The translations under genes were made by a program, and so were the position numbers. The notes under the pieces are model-generated. The model was not told the DNA's origin. It searched no databases and worked only from the letters and a program-made list of their open reading frames with translations. Source: Paenibacillus tepidiphilus (GTDB lineage Bacteria; Bacillota; Bacilli; Paenibacillales; Paenibacillaceae). Taken from it: a DNA stretch of 64,000 bases. Below are positions 16,571-25,418 of the stretch, one piece after another. Every line of letters begins with the position of its first letter. The stretch's first letter is position 1. Location: contig NZ_VWRQ01000006.1 in assembly GCF_008635795.1 (NCBI RefSeq), positions 186,001 to 250,000 on the forward strand. The letters are read 5' to 3'.

Positions 16571-18817
16571 TCAGAATCCCGTCTTCGGAATCTCAACCGG
16601 CTCGCGGCTGTGAGGCTTACGTGTTCCGGTTCTGACTTCATACATAGCGCCGTGCGCCTCGCGCATCGCCTCTGCCAGTTCCGGATAGAGCCGGTTACAG
16701 ACATCCACGGCTCCGATCTGGTAGTTCTCCCCGTCGAACCGGCCCAGCAGCGGCTGGTCGTTCCACTGGAAGTAATGCGTGCCGATCAGCTCCGGGATCG
16801 CTGCCGCCTGCTCTACATAATAGCGGTAAGCGCCTCCCCGTTCGGCGCCCGTGGCCACGGCCTTGATGCCATAGGCCGGCAGGCCGGCGTCGGCCGAGCC
16901 AAAGTGGAACTCGCCGATCATCACCGGCCGCCCCAGTCTGGCGGATATTTCGGCAATGTGCCGGCGGTCCGGCTTCCACTGGTAGCTGTTCAGGGAGAAT
17001 ACATCAAACCATTCGCAGCCCTCCAGCACGGCATCGCTTGCCACCCAGGCATACCGCATGCCGAGATTGAGGTGATGCGGGTCGGTCTCCTTGCAGCAGC
17101 GGGCGGGAACTTCCACATACCGGCGGATCATCATCCGGTTGAACTGTTCGCAATCCTCTGCCCTCGCGGGAGATGCGCCATCAGCCTGGAACTTCTGCGG
17201 CTGATACAGCTCCTCCCAATCGGCGTACCGGCTGTTCCAGGCCGCATTCAGCGCTGCCACCCCGCCGTACTTCTCCTGCAGCCAGGCGACCAGCTGCTCC
17301 TTCGAAGCGTAACGCGCAGGCCGCTTCAGCATCTCCTCCGTCAGATTGAGGCTGTCGACGAACGCCCACTGCGGCTCATTGCGCATGAAGTAGCCGACCA
17401 TCCGCCGGTCTTCGCGCAGCGGCTCCAGCTGCTTCGCGAAGTGCTCCGCCGCTTCTGGATATTCCGGATGGAACACATCCGGGAAGTCGCGGAAGATCGT
17501 CTGCGTGGTCTCCGGAAACCCCTGCAGCGGAAGCACGTAGGGAAGACTCGATGCCGCAATAAACTGCGGATCGGACCAGTTGCCGATCGTGTTGATCCCG
17601 AGCGACCGCAGCCGCCGCTCGGTTAAGACCTGCCAATCCTCCCGCCAGGAAGCCCCGAAGGCGGTAATCAGATTGGCGGTCGCCGGGCAGAACTCCGCAC
17701 CGTCCCGCCTCCAGGCATCGCCATACCCATCTTCCGGTGCGGGGAGGGCGGGCAGCAGATGCTTCATGCCCGTGATATGCATCGGCGAGGAGGGGCCGAC
17801 GCAATCCATCCCGGCGCTAAACAGCGCGTACCCGTCCGGGTCGGCGAACCACCAGCGCCCATCCGCCTGCTCCGTCCGGAAATATCCGGTCGCCGGAAAC
17901 TGCAGCCCCTTCCAGCCGCCGTAGCGGCCATATTTCCCAGTCCCGGGTCCGGGACCGGTTTCAACATGCGGCGCCCCAGCCGCCGCCCGCTCTTCCCGCG
18001 GCATCTCGGCTATAGTCCTGGCCCCGGACTCCGGGCCAGCTGCGGCTTCACCATACGGCTCCACCGTTTCCGCCTGCTCTTGATGCCCCGCGGCCATAGC
18101 CCCAGCTTCACTCCCAGCCCCGGCCCCAGCTCCACTCGGCTCCACCGTATCCGCCTGCTCTTGATGCCCCGCGGCCATAATCTCAATCCCGGCTGCGCCT
18201 CCACCACACAGTGCCGCCGCCCGCTCCTCCCGCAGCCGCGCAATCATCTCCGCACGGCTGCGCGTCTTCCCTCCCCACTCCCGCCCTGTCCATTGCCCAA
18301 GGCTGTCGATGAGCGGCCGATTCGCGCACTTTTCCCACACCGGCTCCTCCGTCCCTAGCATCCACTCCGTCAGCCGGAATTCGCGCTCCGCCGTAGACGG
18401 CGGCGTACTGATCAGGACCTCGCCCAGCCGGGTCCGGTCAATCGAGGCATCGCCGCGCATCACCGTCTGGAGGACGCCCGGATAGCGGTCCAGAAACAGC
18501 CGCCCGCCTTCCAGCGCCTGCAGCGGCAGGCAGAGCCGGGTCGGAACCTCCGGCAGAATTCCGAAGTGAACGGACACCTCGCGGCCGCGCGCATCGCGGA
18601 AGGTAAAGATCAGCACAAGCACATCATGCGAAGTGTGCGAGACCATGGCGGACATATACCGGGCGTTCCCCCAGGCAGAGGAAGCGGCGGCATCCAGCGG
18701 CAGAGCGGCACTTCCTCCTTGTGCAGGCGTCTTCATCCACAGGGAGCCTGCGTCTTCTTTTTCTATAGACAACACCACTCCGGGGCCCGCATCCAATTCC
18801 CTCAGACTAATCATCAT
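16571..18817 (-). CDS. Clan GH-A glycoside hydrolase, agarase/beta-galactosidase-like
   Basis: A 748-residue enzyme without a signal peptide, so probably cytoplasmic and acting on imported oligosaccharide. The N-terminal about 200 residues look like a beta-sandwich. A low-complexity Ala/Gly/Glu linker follows (about 205-290), containing two 27-residue repeats with MAAGHQEQA and TVEP. Then comes a TIM-barrel region beginning GRWWFADPDGYALFSAGMD. Candidate catalytic residues are Glu in FMRNEPQW (acid/base) and Glu in IGEFHFGSADAG (nucleophile). This pattern recalls GH50-like agarases and GH42-like enzymes, but the exact family is uncertain. It is the last gene of the operon, 15 bases after the binding-protein gene, with AAGGAAG before its ATG. 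Confidence 0.75.
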   Translation of the reverse strand: MMISLRELDAGPGVVLSIEKEDAGSLWMKTPAQGGSAALPLDAAASSAWGNARYMSAMVSHTSHDVLVLIFTFRDARGREVSVHFGILPEVPTRLCLPLQALEGGRLFLDRYPGVLQTVMRGDASIDRTRLGEVLISTPPSTAEREFRLTEWMLGTEEPVWEKCANRPLIDSLGQWTGREWGGKTRSRAEMIARLREERAAALCGGGAAGIEIMAAGHQEQADTVEPSGAGAGAGSEAGAMAAGHQEQAETVEPYGEAAAGPESGARTIAEMPREERAAAGAPHVETGPGPGTGKYGRYGGWKGLQFPATGYFRTEQADGRWWFADPDGYALFSAGMDCVGPSSPMHITGMKHLLPALPAPEDGYGDAWRRDGAEFCPATANLITAFGASWREDWQVLTERRLRSLGINTIGNWSDPQFIAASSLPYVLPLQGFPETTQTIFRDFPDVFHPEYPEAAEHFAKQLEPLREDRRMVGYFMRNEPQWAFVDSLNLTEEMLKRPARYASKEQLVAWLQEKYGGVAALNAAWNSRYADWEELYQPQKFQADGASPARAEDCEQFNRMMIRRYVEVPARCCKETDPHHLNLGMRYAWVASDAVLEGCEWFDVFSLNSYQWKPDRRHIAEISARLGRPVMIGEFHFGSADAGLPAYGIKAVATGAERGGAYRYYVEQAAAIPELIGTHYFQWNDQPLLGRFDGENYQIGAVDVCNRLYPELAEAMREAHGAMYEVRTGTRKPHSREPVEIPKTGF
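18056..18179. repeat. 81-bp in-frame tandem repeat inside the glycosidase gene
   Basis: Two 43-base copies (18056-18098 and 18137-18179) differ at a single base. They are spaced 81 bases, exactly 27 codons, apart. The repeat encodes the linker motif with AAGHQEQA and TVEP. Confidence 0.85.
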
Positions 18818-18832
18818 CCGCTTCCTTCCCGC

Positions 18833-20515
18833 TTATTTCAAGCCCATCTGCGACATGAAATCCACTTTATTGGCGTTCGCATACCATTCATTGACTTCCT
18901 TGGTGATCTGCTCGCCGCCTTTGTCATGCCATTGCTTGACGAAATCATCATAGGCCTCCAGCGGCTCGTCGCTGTAGATGATCTTCGTAAAGACTTCTTT
19001 CTCCATTGTCGTCAATTGGGCCCAGGAATTCTGCATCGTCTTGGTCGGCGGGCCATTAAAGGCGCTCGGCAGCAGCGCATCGCTGTTCTCATAGGAAATG
19101 ACATAGCCTTCCTTCATTGTCTGATCGAGAGCGTTAGAGCGCATCAGCACGCCGTTGTCCGGAGAAGCGCCGTTTGCGAGATCATAGTACGATTTGCCCG
19201 CACCGTCTACGCTTGGCGTATTCTTGGTAAATGCCATCTTACCGACGCCCTGGACCTCCGTAAGCGGCTTATTGAACTGGGTCGGATCAAAGGTCACTTC
19301 TTCGTTCACAATGTCGTAGTCGTAGCCTTGCGCGTAGCCGTATTTGAAATCGCCGGTGCCGAACGCAGCATCATAGAGCTTGTCATAGTAGAGGAAGAAG
19401 GCCTCCATGTTGCTGAAATCCTTGTTGAACATGAACACGCCGTCGTTAAGCTGGCCGCTCTGATATGTTTTGTCGCCGCTGACGCCATTGATCGTCGGAT
19501 ACACCTTGATGACCGCGCCGTCCACGTTCTTCTCTACATCCTTGACGCTGCCGTACAGCCATGGCCGGCCGACGATGATGCCCGCTTTGCCCTCAGTGAA
19601 GTCCGCCAGCGCATCCCATGCGCCCTGGGTCGCCAGCTCCTTGTTCAGATAGCCCTTCGTATACCAGTCACGCAGCTTCGCCAGCGCCTCCTTGTTGCCC
19701 TCGGCCACTGAGCCGTACGACAAGGTGCCGTTCTCTTCAAGCCATGAACCCGGCAGATGCTTGCCCGTGTATGCGCTGAAGATCATGACCGGATCACTGA
19801 CCCAGCCGGTGTTGTAGGAGTCCTTGCCCGAGAATGTAAAGCCGTATGTGTCCGGCTTACCGTTACCGTCAGGGTCCTGCTCCGTAAAGGCGGCAATAAC
19901 CTGCTCGAATTCTTCGATCGTGGTCGGCGCCTTCAGGCTCAGCTTGTCGAGCCAGTCCTGGCGGATCAGCATCACTTCGCCCTCTGTCAGGTTGGGGGCA
20001 ATGGCCATCCCGTATACTTTGCCGTCGTTTACCACCGGATTGAAGGTCGTCGGAAACTGCTTGTAAATCTCCTTCAGGCGCTCAGGCATGTATTTATTGA
20101 TATCTTCGCCGATTTCCTTCACCTGGCCGGACTGAATCAGGTCGCTCGCCAGCGCAGTATCATAGACCGGCACGACATCGGGCAGCTTCTCGGAGCCGGT
20201 CAGTGCCAGACGCAGCTTGGTATTATATTGGCTGGCATCGCCGCCGAGCAGAGTGGTCTGGATATCAATGCCCAAATTCTCCTTGCCCCAGCGGGTCAGC
20301 ACGTTGTCGTTCAGGCTTTCGCCTTCCATATATTTGCCCGCGTTCTCATCCTGTTGCTTGGCAATAGTGATAGTAATTGGGGGATCATATTTCCCATCCT
20401 TCAGGGTAGCCTGCGCTGCGGAGCTTCCCTCCGTCTTTGCGTCATTCCCGCCGCAGCCGGCCAGCAGTCCGGATAACAGGATCATAGCGGATATAGCGAT
20501 GCTTGCTCTTTTCAT
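18833..20515 (-). CDS. Extracellular sugar-binding lipoprotein (LplA-like, CUT1 ABC importer)
   Basis: A 560-residue lipoprotein. The signal peptide ends in the lipobox LLAGCGG, with Cys at about residue 21, so it is anchored to the outer membrane face. The size and features such as PDVVPVYDTALASDLIQSGQV and PRD-type Trp-rich segments match the large binding proteins of the lplABC/ytcQ group in Paenibacillus, which bind oligosaccharides. It follows the two permease genes by about 32 bases. No ATPase gene is present; such importers normally share a common MsmX-type ATPase encoded elsewhere. The ligand is not identifiable. The co-transcribed glycosidase suggests a beta-galactan, agar-like or pectic oligomer. 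Confidence 0.9.
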   Translation of the reverse strand: MKRASIAISAMILLSGLLAGCGGNDAKTEGSSAAQATLKDGKYDPPITITIAKQQDENAGKYMEGESLNDNVLTRWGKENLGIDIQTTLLGGDASQYNTKLRLALTGSEKLPDVVPVYDTALASDLIQSGQVKEIGEDINKYMPERLKEIYKQFPTTFNPVVNDGKVYGMAIAPNLTEGEVMLIRQDWLDKLSLKAPTTIEEFEQVIAAFTEQDPDGNGKPDTYGFTFSGKDSYNTGWVSDPVMIFSAYTGKHLPGSWLEENGTLSYGSVAEGNKEALAKLRDWYTKGYLNKELATQGAWDALADFTEGKAGIIVGRPWLYGSVKDVEKNVDGAVIKVYPTINGVSGDKTYQSGQLNDGVFMFNKDFSNMEAFFLYYDKLYDAAFGTGDFKYGYAQGYDYDIVNEEVTFDPTQFNKPLTEVQGVGKMAFTKNTPSVDGAGKSYYDLANGASPDNGVLMRSNALDQTMKEGYVISYENSDALLPSAFNGPPTKTMQNSWAQLTTMEKEVFTKIIYSDEPLEAYDDFVKQWHDKGGEQITKEVNEWYANANKVDFMSQMGLK

Positions 20516-20547
20516 GATAGTCTCCCCTTTGCTATTGTGGTTTGAAT

Positions 20548-21417
20548 TTATTCCTTAACGGCACCCAGCACAATCCCCTTCACAAAATACCGCTGCAGAA
20601 AAGGATATACGAGAATGATCGGCAGGGTGGAGATAAATATCTGTGCAGCCTTGAGACTTTTTTCGGATAATGCGGCCGCTTCCGAGGCGCTCAGTGCCAT
20701 ACTTTGCGCATTGCTCTGGACGACCACCGTCTGCAGGAATGAAGCCAGCGGATATTGATTGGTATCGGACATGTATAGAATACCATCAAACCAGGAGTTC
20801 CAATGACCGACCATAATGAAGAGCCCGACCGTCGCCAGCCCCGGAAGCGAGAGCGGCAGGTAGATTTTACGGAAAATCCCGAAAAAGCTCGCCCCGTCGA
20901 TAAACGCAGCCTCCTCCAGCGCCTTGGGAATCGTCTTGAAGAAATTCATGATCAGGATCAGGTTATATGCCCCGAAGGCGCCGGGCAGGACGAGCGACCA
21001 GAGCGTATCCTTAAGCCCAAGGGTAGTGACCAGGATATAAGAGGGAATCAATCCGCCTGAAAAAAGCATCGTGAACACGAAAATCCACATCAGCGCATTG
21101 CGCCCGCGAAAATCCTTCGAAAGCGCATAGCCTGCCGTCGTAATGACAAACATGCTGATGGCTGTTCCGAGTACGGTCCGTGTGACAGAAATCAGCATGG
21201 AGCCGGTGAAATTGGAGTTACTGAATGTTTTGCGGTACGAATCGGTGTTGAATTCGACCGGCCAGAAGGTGACCAGATTACCGTTGACCGCCGATTTGCT
21301 GCTGAAGGACTGGGCGAGCAGATGGAGCAGGGGCAGAAAGCAGGACAAGGCGACCAGAATCAGAAAGATATAGTTGAATACGGCGAATACTTTGTAGCCT
21401 CCGGTTTTGTGGTACAT
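20548..21417 (-). CDS. ABC sugar permease (LplC/YtcP-like)
   Basis: A 289-residue inner-membrane permease with six predicted helices. The ATPase-contact EAA loop is seen as EEAAFIDGASFFGIFRKIYL, followed by PLSLPGLAT. The C-terminus FLQRYFVKGIVLGAVKE is typical of this subgroup. Together with the permease at 21431-22417 it forms the heterodimeric channel for the binding protein encoded next. Its start lies 13 bases after the previous stop, with GGGGGAGG upstream of ATG. Confidence 0.92.
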   Translation of the reverse strand: MYHKTGGYKVFAVFNYIFLILVALSCFLPLLHLLAQSFSSKSAVNGNLVTFWPVEFNTDSYRKTFSNSNFTGSMLISVTRTVLGTAISMFVITTAGYALSKDFRGRNALMWIFVFTMLFSGGLIPSYILVTTLGLKDTLWSLVLPGAFGAYNLILIMNFFKTIPKALEEAAFIDGASFFGIFRKIYLPLSLPGLATVGLFIMVGHWNSWFDGILYMSDTNQYPLASFLQTVVVQSNAQSMALSASEAAALSEKSLKAAQIFISTLPIILVYPFLQRYFVKGIVLGAVKE

Positions 21418-21430
21418 GTTCCTCCCCCTT

Positions 21431-22417
21431 CTAGAAGATTTTATAATTGGCCAGCTTGTAGGCGATGCGGTAAGAGATCACGATCAGAACCAGGCTGATC
21501 CCTGATTTGAACAGGCCGACTGCCGTCCCGAAGCCGTATTGGCCGTTCAGCAGTGAGGAACGGTACACATACGTGTCGATAATATCTCCGGTGCTGTACA
21601 CCAGCGGGTTATACAGGTTGAAGATTTGATCGAACCCGGCGTCGAGAATACTGCCGAGACTCAGTGTGGCGATGACAATAATCATGGGCAGCATGCTGGG
21701 CAATGTCACGTGGCGAATTTGCTGCCGCCGGGTAGCACCGTCGATTTCAGCCGCCTCGTAGTAGGATGGATCGATTCCCGTAATCGTGGCCAGGTAGACG
21801 ATCATGCTGAAGCCGAAGTTCTTCCACAGATCACTGATAATAACCGTAGGCCTGAACAATTCCGGGTCCCCCAGGAAGAAGATCGGCTTCGTTCCGAACA
21901 CGCTGCCGAGAAAATGATTGATGCCCCCGTCCAGTCCCAGAATGTCGATCATCATACCGGCCACCGTGACCCAGGACAGGAAGTGCGGCAGATAGACCAG
22001 CGTCTGAATACTCTTCTTCACGCCGACGTTACGGATCTCGCTAAGGAGAATCGCCATAAAGATCGGGACAATGATACCGATTACAATTTTACAGACCGCA
22101 ATGATAAGGGTGTTAATGATGGCCTGCGTCGACTCTTCATACTGGAAGATCCGTGCGAAATTATCCATTCCGATCCACGCTGAACCCGTCATCCCCAGCC
22201 ACGGCTTATAATCCTGAAAGGCCATGACCAGCCCGGCCATCGGACCGTAAGCAAAGATCAGCACGAAGACAAGCGCGGGCAGACACATCAGGTACAGCGG
22301 CCAGCTTTTGCGGATTTCCTTGCCCCATGGATTGCGGAGCGGCTTCTCCAGCTTCTCCGGTTTCTCCTTCTTCTCCGGTTTCTCCCGGGCGGCGGGGTTC
22401 CCAAGTAGTTGCGCCAT
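21431..22417 (-). CDS. ABC sugar permease (LplB-like)
   Basis: A 328-residue permease and the first gene of the importer operon. The cytoplasmic N-terminus carries an unusual run of Glu-Lys-Pro repeats (residues about 12-28), then six helices. The EAA motif appears as YEAAEIDGATRRQQIRHVTL, followed by PSMLPMI. It pairs with the downstream permease. The charged repeats are expanded relative to typical LplB and may be variable between strains (inference). The divergent YesM/YesN-type pair probably controls this promoter. Confidence 0.92.
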   Translation of the reverse strand: MAQLLGNPAAREKPEKKEKPEKLEKPLRNPWGKEIRKSWPLYLMCLPALVFVLIFAYGPMAGLVMAFQDYKPWLGMTGSAWIGMDNFARIFQYEESTQAIINTLIIAVCKIVIGIIVPIFMAILLSEIRNVGVKKSIQTLVYLPHFLSWVTVAGMMIDILGLDGGINHFLGSVFGTKPIFFLGDPELFRPTVIISDLWKNFGFSMIVYLATITGIDPSYYEAAEIDGATRRQQIRHVTLPSMLPMIIVIATLSLGSILDAGFDQIFNLYNPLVYSTGDIIDTYVYRSSLLNGQYGFGTAVGLFKSGISLVLIVISYRIAYKLANYKIF

Positions 22418-22534
22418 ATTTCTTTCCCCCTTTTCTCCAAGAAGCGATTTCCTCTTTCACAAATAATCGTAGCAAAAGCGTTTCCACGCCGAAATGTCAA
22501 TTTCTCAACATCATGGCCATAACCTTAACCATTT

Positions 22535-22550
22535 TAGATAACGCTTTCAT
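22535..22550 (-). promoter_or_regulatory. Candidate cre (CcpA) site before the importer operon
   Basis: On the minus strand ATGAAAGCGTTATCTA matches the cre consensus WTGNAANCGNWWNCAW at all but one constrained position. It lies between the divergent importer and kinase genes, so carbon catabolite repression of either is plausible. Confidence 0.55.
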
Positions 22551-22626
22551 TTTTCGTTGCGGAGCGCTTTTTCTTTTTACCTTGATGACTTATGATAAGA
22601 CTACAGGATGGGAGGGAACCGGCAGC

Positions 22627-24354
22627 ATGATTCGAAAAATGAATATGAAGCGCTTTATCTATTTCTTCGTCTTTTTCCTGCTGCTTACGCTCAGCCTCTT
22701 CTTCGTCATGAACATGTTAAGCTCGCAAACACTGCAAAAAAGCCTGATCAGCGCCTCGCGCAATCAGATTTCCTATGCTGAAGGCATTCTGCAGGATGCC
22801 GTGGCCGAAGCCGCCATGTACGGCATTCAGTTCACCGCCGATGATTCCATCCGGCTCTATCAGAACCGGATTCTCGATATGAACAATTATGACGCGCAAA
22901 TGAGCAAGAACGCCATCCGCGATAAACTGGGAAGCACGCTGATCTCCAGCCGGACCGTGGACGCTCTCGCGATTTATTGGCTGACCGATGAAACCTTGAT
23001 CACGACCAACTCCGGTCTTCTGTCCGAGGAGCATTTCCAGGATGTAACCGCGCGGGGCTGGAAGGTGATCGGCAGCAATTTATATTATTTCTCGGTCTAC
23101 CCCTACATTCATCCGCCTATGAACCCGGCTAATTTCCAGTATGTCGTCGGAGTGCGGCTGAAGCCCGATTATATGGTCAGTCTGCTGCAAAAAGCGGTGA
23201 ACGGCGACAATTCTGACGCCTTCTTCCTTGTCGGCGGAGAGCAGGTCATCCGCAACCGGGCCGTGGATGGACGAATTGTGGCCAAAGCGCGCGAAACGCT
23301 CGTTCGCGATCCCGCTCAAGTGAAGCAGTTCAATTACCGGGCCGGCCGGGATGAGTATTATATCCTGTCCAAGTACATCGAACCTGTCGACACTTATCTG
23401 ATCACCTACACGCGGATGAATGACTTCCTGACTCCGCTTGAACAGAGCCGTCAGGTGTTCTTCGTCAGCATCCTGGCCGTCCTGTTGATCGGTCTGGTAG
23501 TGATCGGGGTGTTCTACCGTAATTTCTACCGGAACGTTCAGCTGCTCGGCAAGAAATTCCGCCAGGTCGAGGAAGGCAATCATAACACCCGGATCAGCGA
23601 GAATACCGGTAACGAATTTCAGAGCCTGTTCATCAGCTTCAACCACATGGTCACCAACATTCAGACGCTGTTCACCTCGCTGAAGACGGAGACCGAGCTG
23701 CGGCGGGATGCTGAGTTCAAGCAGCTGCAGGCTCAGATTAACCCGCATTTTCTGTACAACAACCTGTTCTTTATTATGACCGTAGCGCAGAGCTCGCCCG
23801 ACGCCGTCATGCGAATGAGCAAGCATATGGCTGAATACTACCGCTATATCACCCGGCTGGACCGTGCGGAAATTACGCTGTCGTCCGAGCTTGAACTGGC
23901 CGACCACTATCTCAATATTATGGCCCTGACCAAGCAGATTACGTACAGCATCGACCTGGCTCCGGAGCTTGCCGCAAGGCCGATCATGCCGCTAATTATC
24001 CAGCCGCTGGTCGAGAATGCGATCCAGCACGGGATTGAAGAGCAGCAGGGCGCCCACCGGATCTCTATAGAGGTTAAGGCGCTGGAGACCGGAGCGCTGC
24101 TGACTGTAGCCGACGACGGCAAGGGGCTGACTCCCGAAGAGCTGCACCGCCTCAGCGTAAAGATCGAAAGCCCGCAGCCGCCCGGGGGCAGCCGGGGCGT
24201 CGGGCTCTGGAATGTGAACCGGCGCCTCAGGAATGCCTATGGCCCGCTCAGCGGTCTCCGGCTGTTCACCAACCATTGGGGCGGCTTGTCCGTCATGGCC
24301 TATATCGAATTTGCGGAACCCGAAGGAGGACATCATGAAGCTGCTGATCGTTGA
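22627..24354 (+). CDS. YesM-type sensor histidine kinase
   Basis: A 575-residue membrane kinase. I start at ATG 22627, with GGAGGG 10 bases upstream; the open frame extends further 5' but only through Pro/Ser-rich antisense of the permease gene. Order: transmembrane helix at about residues 9-30, an extracellular sensor domain of about 240 residues, a second helix at about 275-297 (VFFVSILAVLLIGLVVIGVF), HAMP, a His kinase helix with QAQINPHFLYNNLFF, and an ATPase domain with an N-box (VENAIQHG). It likely senses the sugar whose importer lies divergently. It overlaps the response regulator gene by 20 bases. Confidence 0.92.
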   Translation: MIRKMNMKRFIYFFVFFLLLTLSLFFVMNMLSSQTLQKSLISASRNQISYAEGILQDAVAEAAMYGIQFTADDSIRLYQNRILDMNNYDAQMSKNAIRDKLGSTLISSRTVDALAIYWLTDETLITTNSGLLSEEHFQDVTARGWKVIGSNLYYFSVYPYIHPPMNPANFQYVVGVRLKPDYMVSLLQKAVNGDNSDAFFLVGGEQVIRNRAVDGRIVAKARETLVRDPAQVKQFNYRAGRDEYYILSKYIEPVDTYLITYTRMNDFLTPLEQSRQVFFVSILAVLLIGLVVIGVFYRNFYRNVQLLGKKFRQVEEGNHNTRISENTGNEFQSLFISFNHMVTNIQTLFTSLKTETELRRDAEFKQLQAQINPHFLYNNLFFIMTVAQSSPDAVMRMSKHMAEYYRYITRLDRAEITLSSELELADHYLNIMALTKQITYSIDLAPELAARPIMPLIIQPLVENAIQHGIEEQQGAHRISIEVKALETGALLTVADDGKGLTPEELHRLSVKIESPQPPGGSRGVGLWNVNRRLRNAYGPLSGLRLFTNHWGGLSVMAYIEFAEPEGGHHEAADR

Positions 24355-25156
24355 CGATGGACATTATATCGTAGAGTATCTGAAGCATCTGCTCGACTGG
24401 AGCAAATACGGCGTGACCCATCTGGAGACGATGATCAATTCGGTCCAGGCGAGACAGCGGCTCGCAGCGGGCGATGTCGATCTCCTGATCACGGACATCC
24501 GCATGCCCGAGGTGTCGGGCATTGACCTGCTCCGGTATATCAGCGAACAGGAGCTCAAGACGAAGACCATCATCCTCTCCGGCTATTCGCAGTTCGACTA
24601 CGCGCAGAACGCCATCCGGCTGGGAGCGCTCGATTACCTGCTGAAGCCCGTGGATAAGGATGACATGGAGAAGGCGATGAAGCAGGCTTTTATGTGTATC
24701 GGGAAGGAACAGCGGCTGACGGGCGGGGAAGAAGGCTCAGGTTCGGGGGAGGCTGTTGCTGCCGGGCAAGGAGAGCCGGAGCCGCCGGGCAATCAGGCGG
24801 ACGGGGCAGCTGCAGGCCAGGCCAAAATATGTAATGCGGAGCTCGTCCGCAGCATTCATACCTATATCTCCGAGCATCTGGGCGACACGCTGTCCCTGGA
24901 CGATCTCGGCAAAGCGGTTCACCTGCATCCCGTCTACCTCTCCAGGCTGTATAAGCAGGAGACAGGCGAGAATCTGTCGGGCTATATTACGCTGAAACGG
25001 CTCGAACGGGCCGCCAAACTGCTTACCGACTCGCGGCTGCATGTGCTGGACATCGCCCAGATGGTCGGCTACCGCAAGCCGCAGTATTTCATCAAGCTGT
25101 TCAAGGAGCAGTACGGCACCACTCCTTATCAATACCGGCGGCAAAGCGTCCGGTAG
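24335..25156 (+). CDS. YesN-type response regulator with AraC DNA-binding domain
   Basis: A 273-residue regulator starting at ATG 24335 inside the end of the kinase gene, with AAGGAGG upstream. The receiver domain shows LLIVDDG, phospho-acceptor Asp in LLITDIRMPEVSG and LKPVDKDD. A low-complexity Gly/Glu/Ala linker of about 40 residues follows, then two AraC helix-turn-helix motifs (LDDLGKAVHLHPVYLSRLYK; VLDIAQMVGYRKPQYFIKLF). It is shorter than many YesN proteins because the middle region is small. It probably activates the divergent importer-glycosidase operon when phosphorylated by the partner kinase. Confidence 0.92.
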   Translation: MKLLIVDDGHYIVEYLKHLLDWSKYGVTHLETMINSVQARQRLAAGDVDLLITDIRMPEVSGIDLLRYISEQELKTKTIILSGYSQFDYAQNAIRLGALDYLLKPVDKDDMEKAMKQAFMCIGKEQRLTGGEEGSGSGEAVAAGQGEPEPPGNQADGAAAGQAKICNAELVRSIHTYISEHLGDTLSLDDLGKAVHLHPVYLSRLYKQETGENLSGYITLKRLERAAKLLTDSRLHVLDIAQMVGYRKPQYFIKLFKEQYGTTPYQYRRQSVR

Positions 25157-25418
25157 CTCTGTTCCGCTGCCGTTCAGGCCGGGCGTGCGCCCGATGGGCC
25201 ATAGCCCGCCGTGCGGGCTGCTCCAGCGGGCGGTGGACCGCAGCCCTTCCCTAAGCATCTATTGTATTTCATACAACGGATGAACCGAAACCAAAGTGGC
25301 ACAGGTGATCTGCTGCATCTCGCGCAGCAGAATTCCATGAACAAGACGTAAATTCACTATTCGCCCGAAGTCTGTTGAACATCATACAATCAAGCGCCCG
25401 GTTTAAGTCACAATCGCC

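Noticed and set aside
22472..22487. GCAAAAGCGTTTCCAC as a second cre site
   Set aside because: Only half of the cre consensus fits; four constrained positions fail.
25203..25219. AGCCCGC-CGT-GCGGGCT hairpin between the response regulator and HutF-like genes
   Set aside because: A perfect stem but no T tract on either strand; not called as a terminator.
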